Origin: Zhongshania antarctica
GTDB taxonomy: Bacteria > Pseudomonadota > Gammaproteobacteria > Pseudomonadales > Spongiibacteraceae
Assembly (NCBI RefSeq): GCF_014202945.1
Contig: NZ_JACHHW010000004.1
Location: 62,001 to 126,000 of the forward strand
DNA length: 64,000 nt
Reading direction: 5' to 3'
Below, piece by piece: positions 63,922 to 64,000 of the stretch. Under the pieces are notes generated by a model that ran no database searches, was not told where the DNA came from, and saw only the letters and a program-made list of their open reading frames with translations. A program made the translations under genes and the position numbers. Every line of letters starts with the position of its first letter. The first letter of the stretch is position 1.

Positions 63922-64000
63922 TGCTGAGACTGTCCTTTAATTGAATCTGCTGAGCTAGGGATTGTCGCGTTTTTCATAATGAATAAATAGGCCTTCGGCG

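Overview
The window reads as one contiguous piece of a marine-type gammaproteobacterial chromosome. The rpoE-rseABC-lepA-lepB-rnc-era-recO order, the ygfZ/sdhE/cptA/nadB cluster, the cysM-relA-mazG block and the BarA/GacS-like kinase match Pseudomonas and Cellvibrionales/Spongiibacteraceae relatives. The TonB receptors and lipid/ketone catabolic genes fit a marine hydrocarbon- or steroid-using member of that group (Zhongshania/Spongiibacter-like). The genus is an inference from gene content only. I saw no rRNA, tRNA, CRISPR array, insertion sequence or prophage.

Layout. (1) 0-11.1 kb: a complete type II secretion operon gspC-D-E-F-G-H-I-J-K-L-M-N, nearly all junctions overlapping by 4 bp, closed by a 15-bp perfect hairpin. 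(2) 11.1-16.1 kb: two acyl-CoA dehydrogenases that look like the subunits of a heteromeric enzyme, a short-chain dehydrogenase and glycerol kinase. (3) 16.1-20.7 kb: a minus-strand three-gene cassette of a PstS-like binding protein, a porin and a membrane GGDEF/EAL protein. (4) 20.8-31.8 kb: an accessory catabolic region with DUF1499, two SDRs, an EthD-like protein, uracil-DNA glycosylase, a MerR regulator, a TonB receptor followed by a secreted START-domain protein, a PF10118 protein with a di-iron signature behind a 24-bp perfect palindrome, and a Baeyer-Villiger-type monooxygenase with an SDR. (5) 31.8-43.8 kb: housekeeping block ygfZ, sdhE-cptA, nadB, rpoE-rseABC, lepA-lepB-DUF4845-rnc-era-recO. 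(6) 43.8-50.9 kb: BarA/GacS-like hybrid kinase, cysM, relA, mazG and a small conserved protein. (7) 51.3-64 kb: adk, hemH, an AlgP-like histone-H1-type protein, mobA, tsaB, uppP, a beta-hydroxyacid dehydrogenase, an M18 aminopeptidase, an enoyl-CoA hydratase/isomerase, a tRNA-queuosine mannosyltransferase-like protein, trpS and a second TonB receptor.

How the parts fit. The T2SS exports folded enzymes. The region 4 genes look like uptake (TonB), periplasmic lipid handling (START) and oxidation (di-iron protein, BVMO, SDRs), and the region 2 dehydrogenases could do side-chain or fatty-acid beta-oxidation. The rpoE operon has a sigma-E-type promoter ahead of it, implying autoregulation. The most interesting items are the binding protein/porin/EAL cassette, whose kinase-like membrane anchor seems to need a non-ATG start; the palindrome-controlled di-iron/BVMO cluster; the TonB-START pair; and the bacterial QTMAN-like glycosyltransferase. 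Start codons were chosen by ribosome-site spacing and by signal peptide or family N-termini; several differ from the longest open frame.
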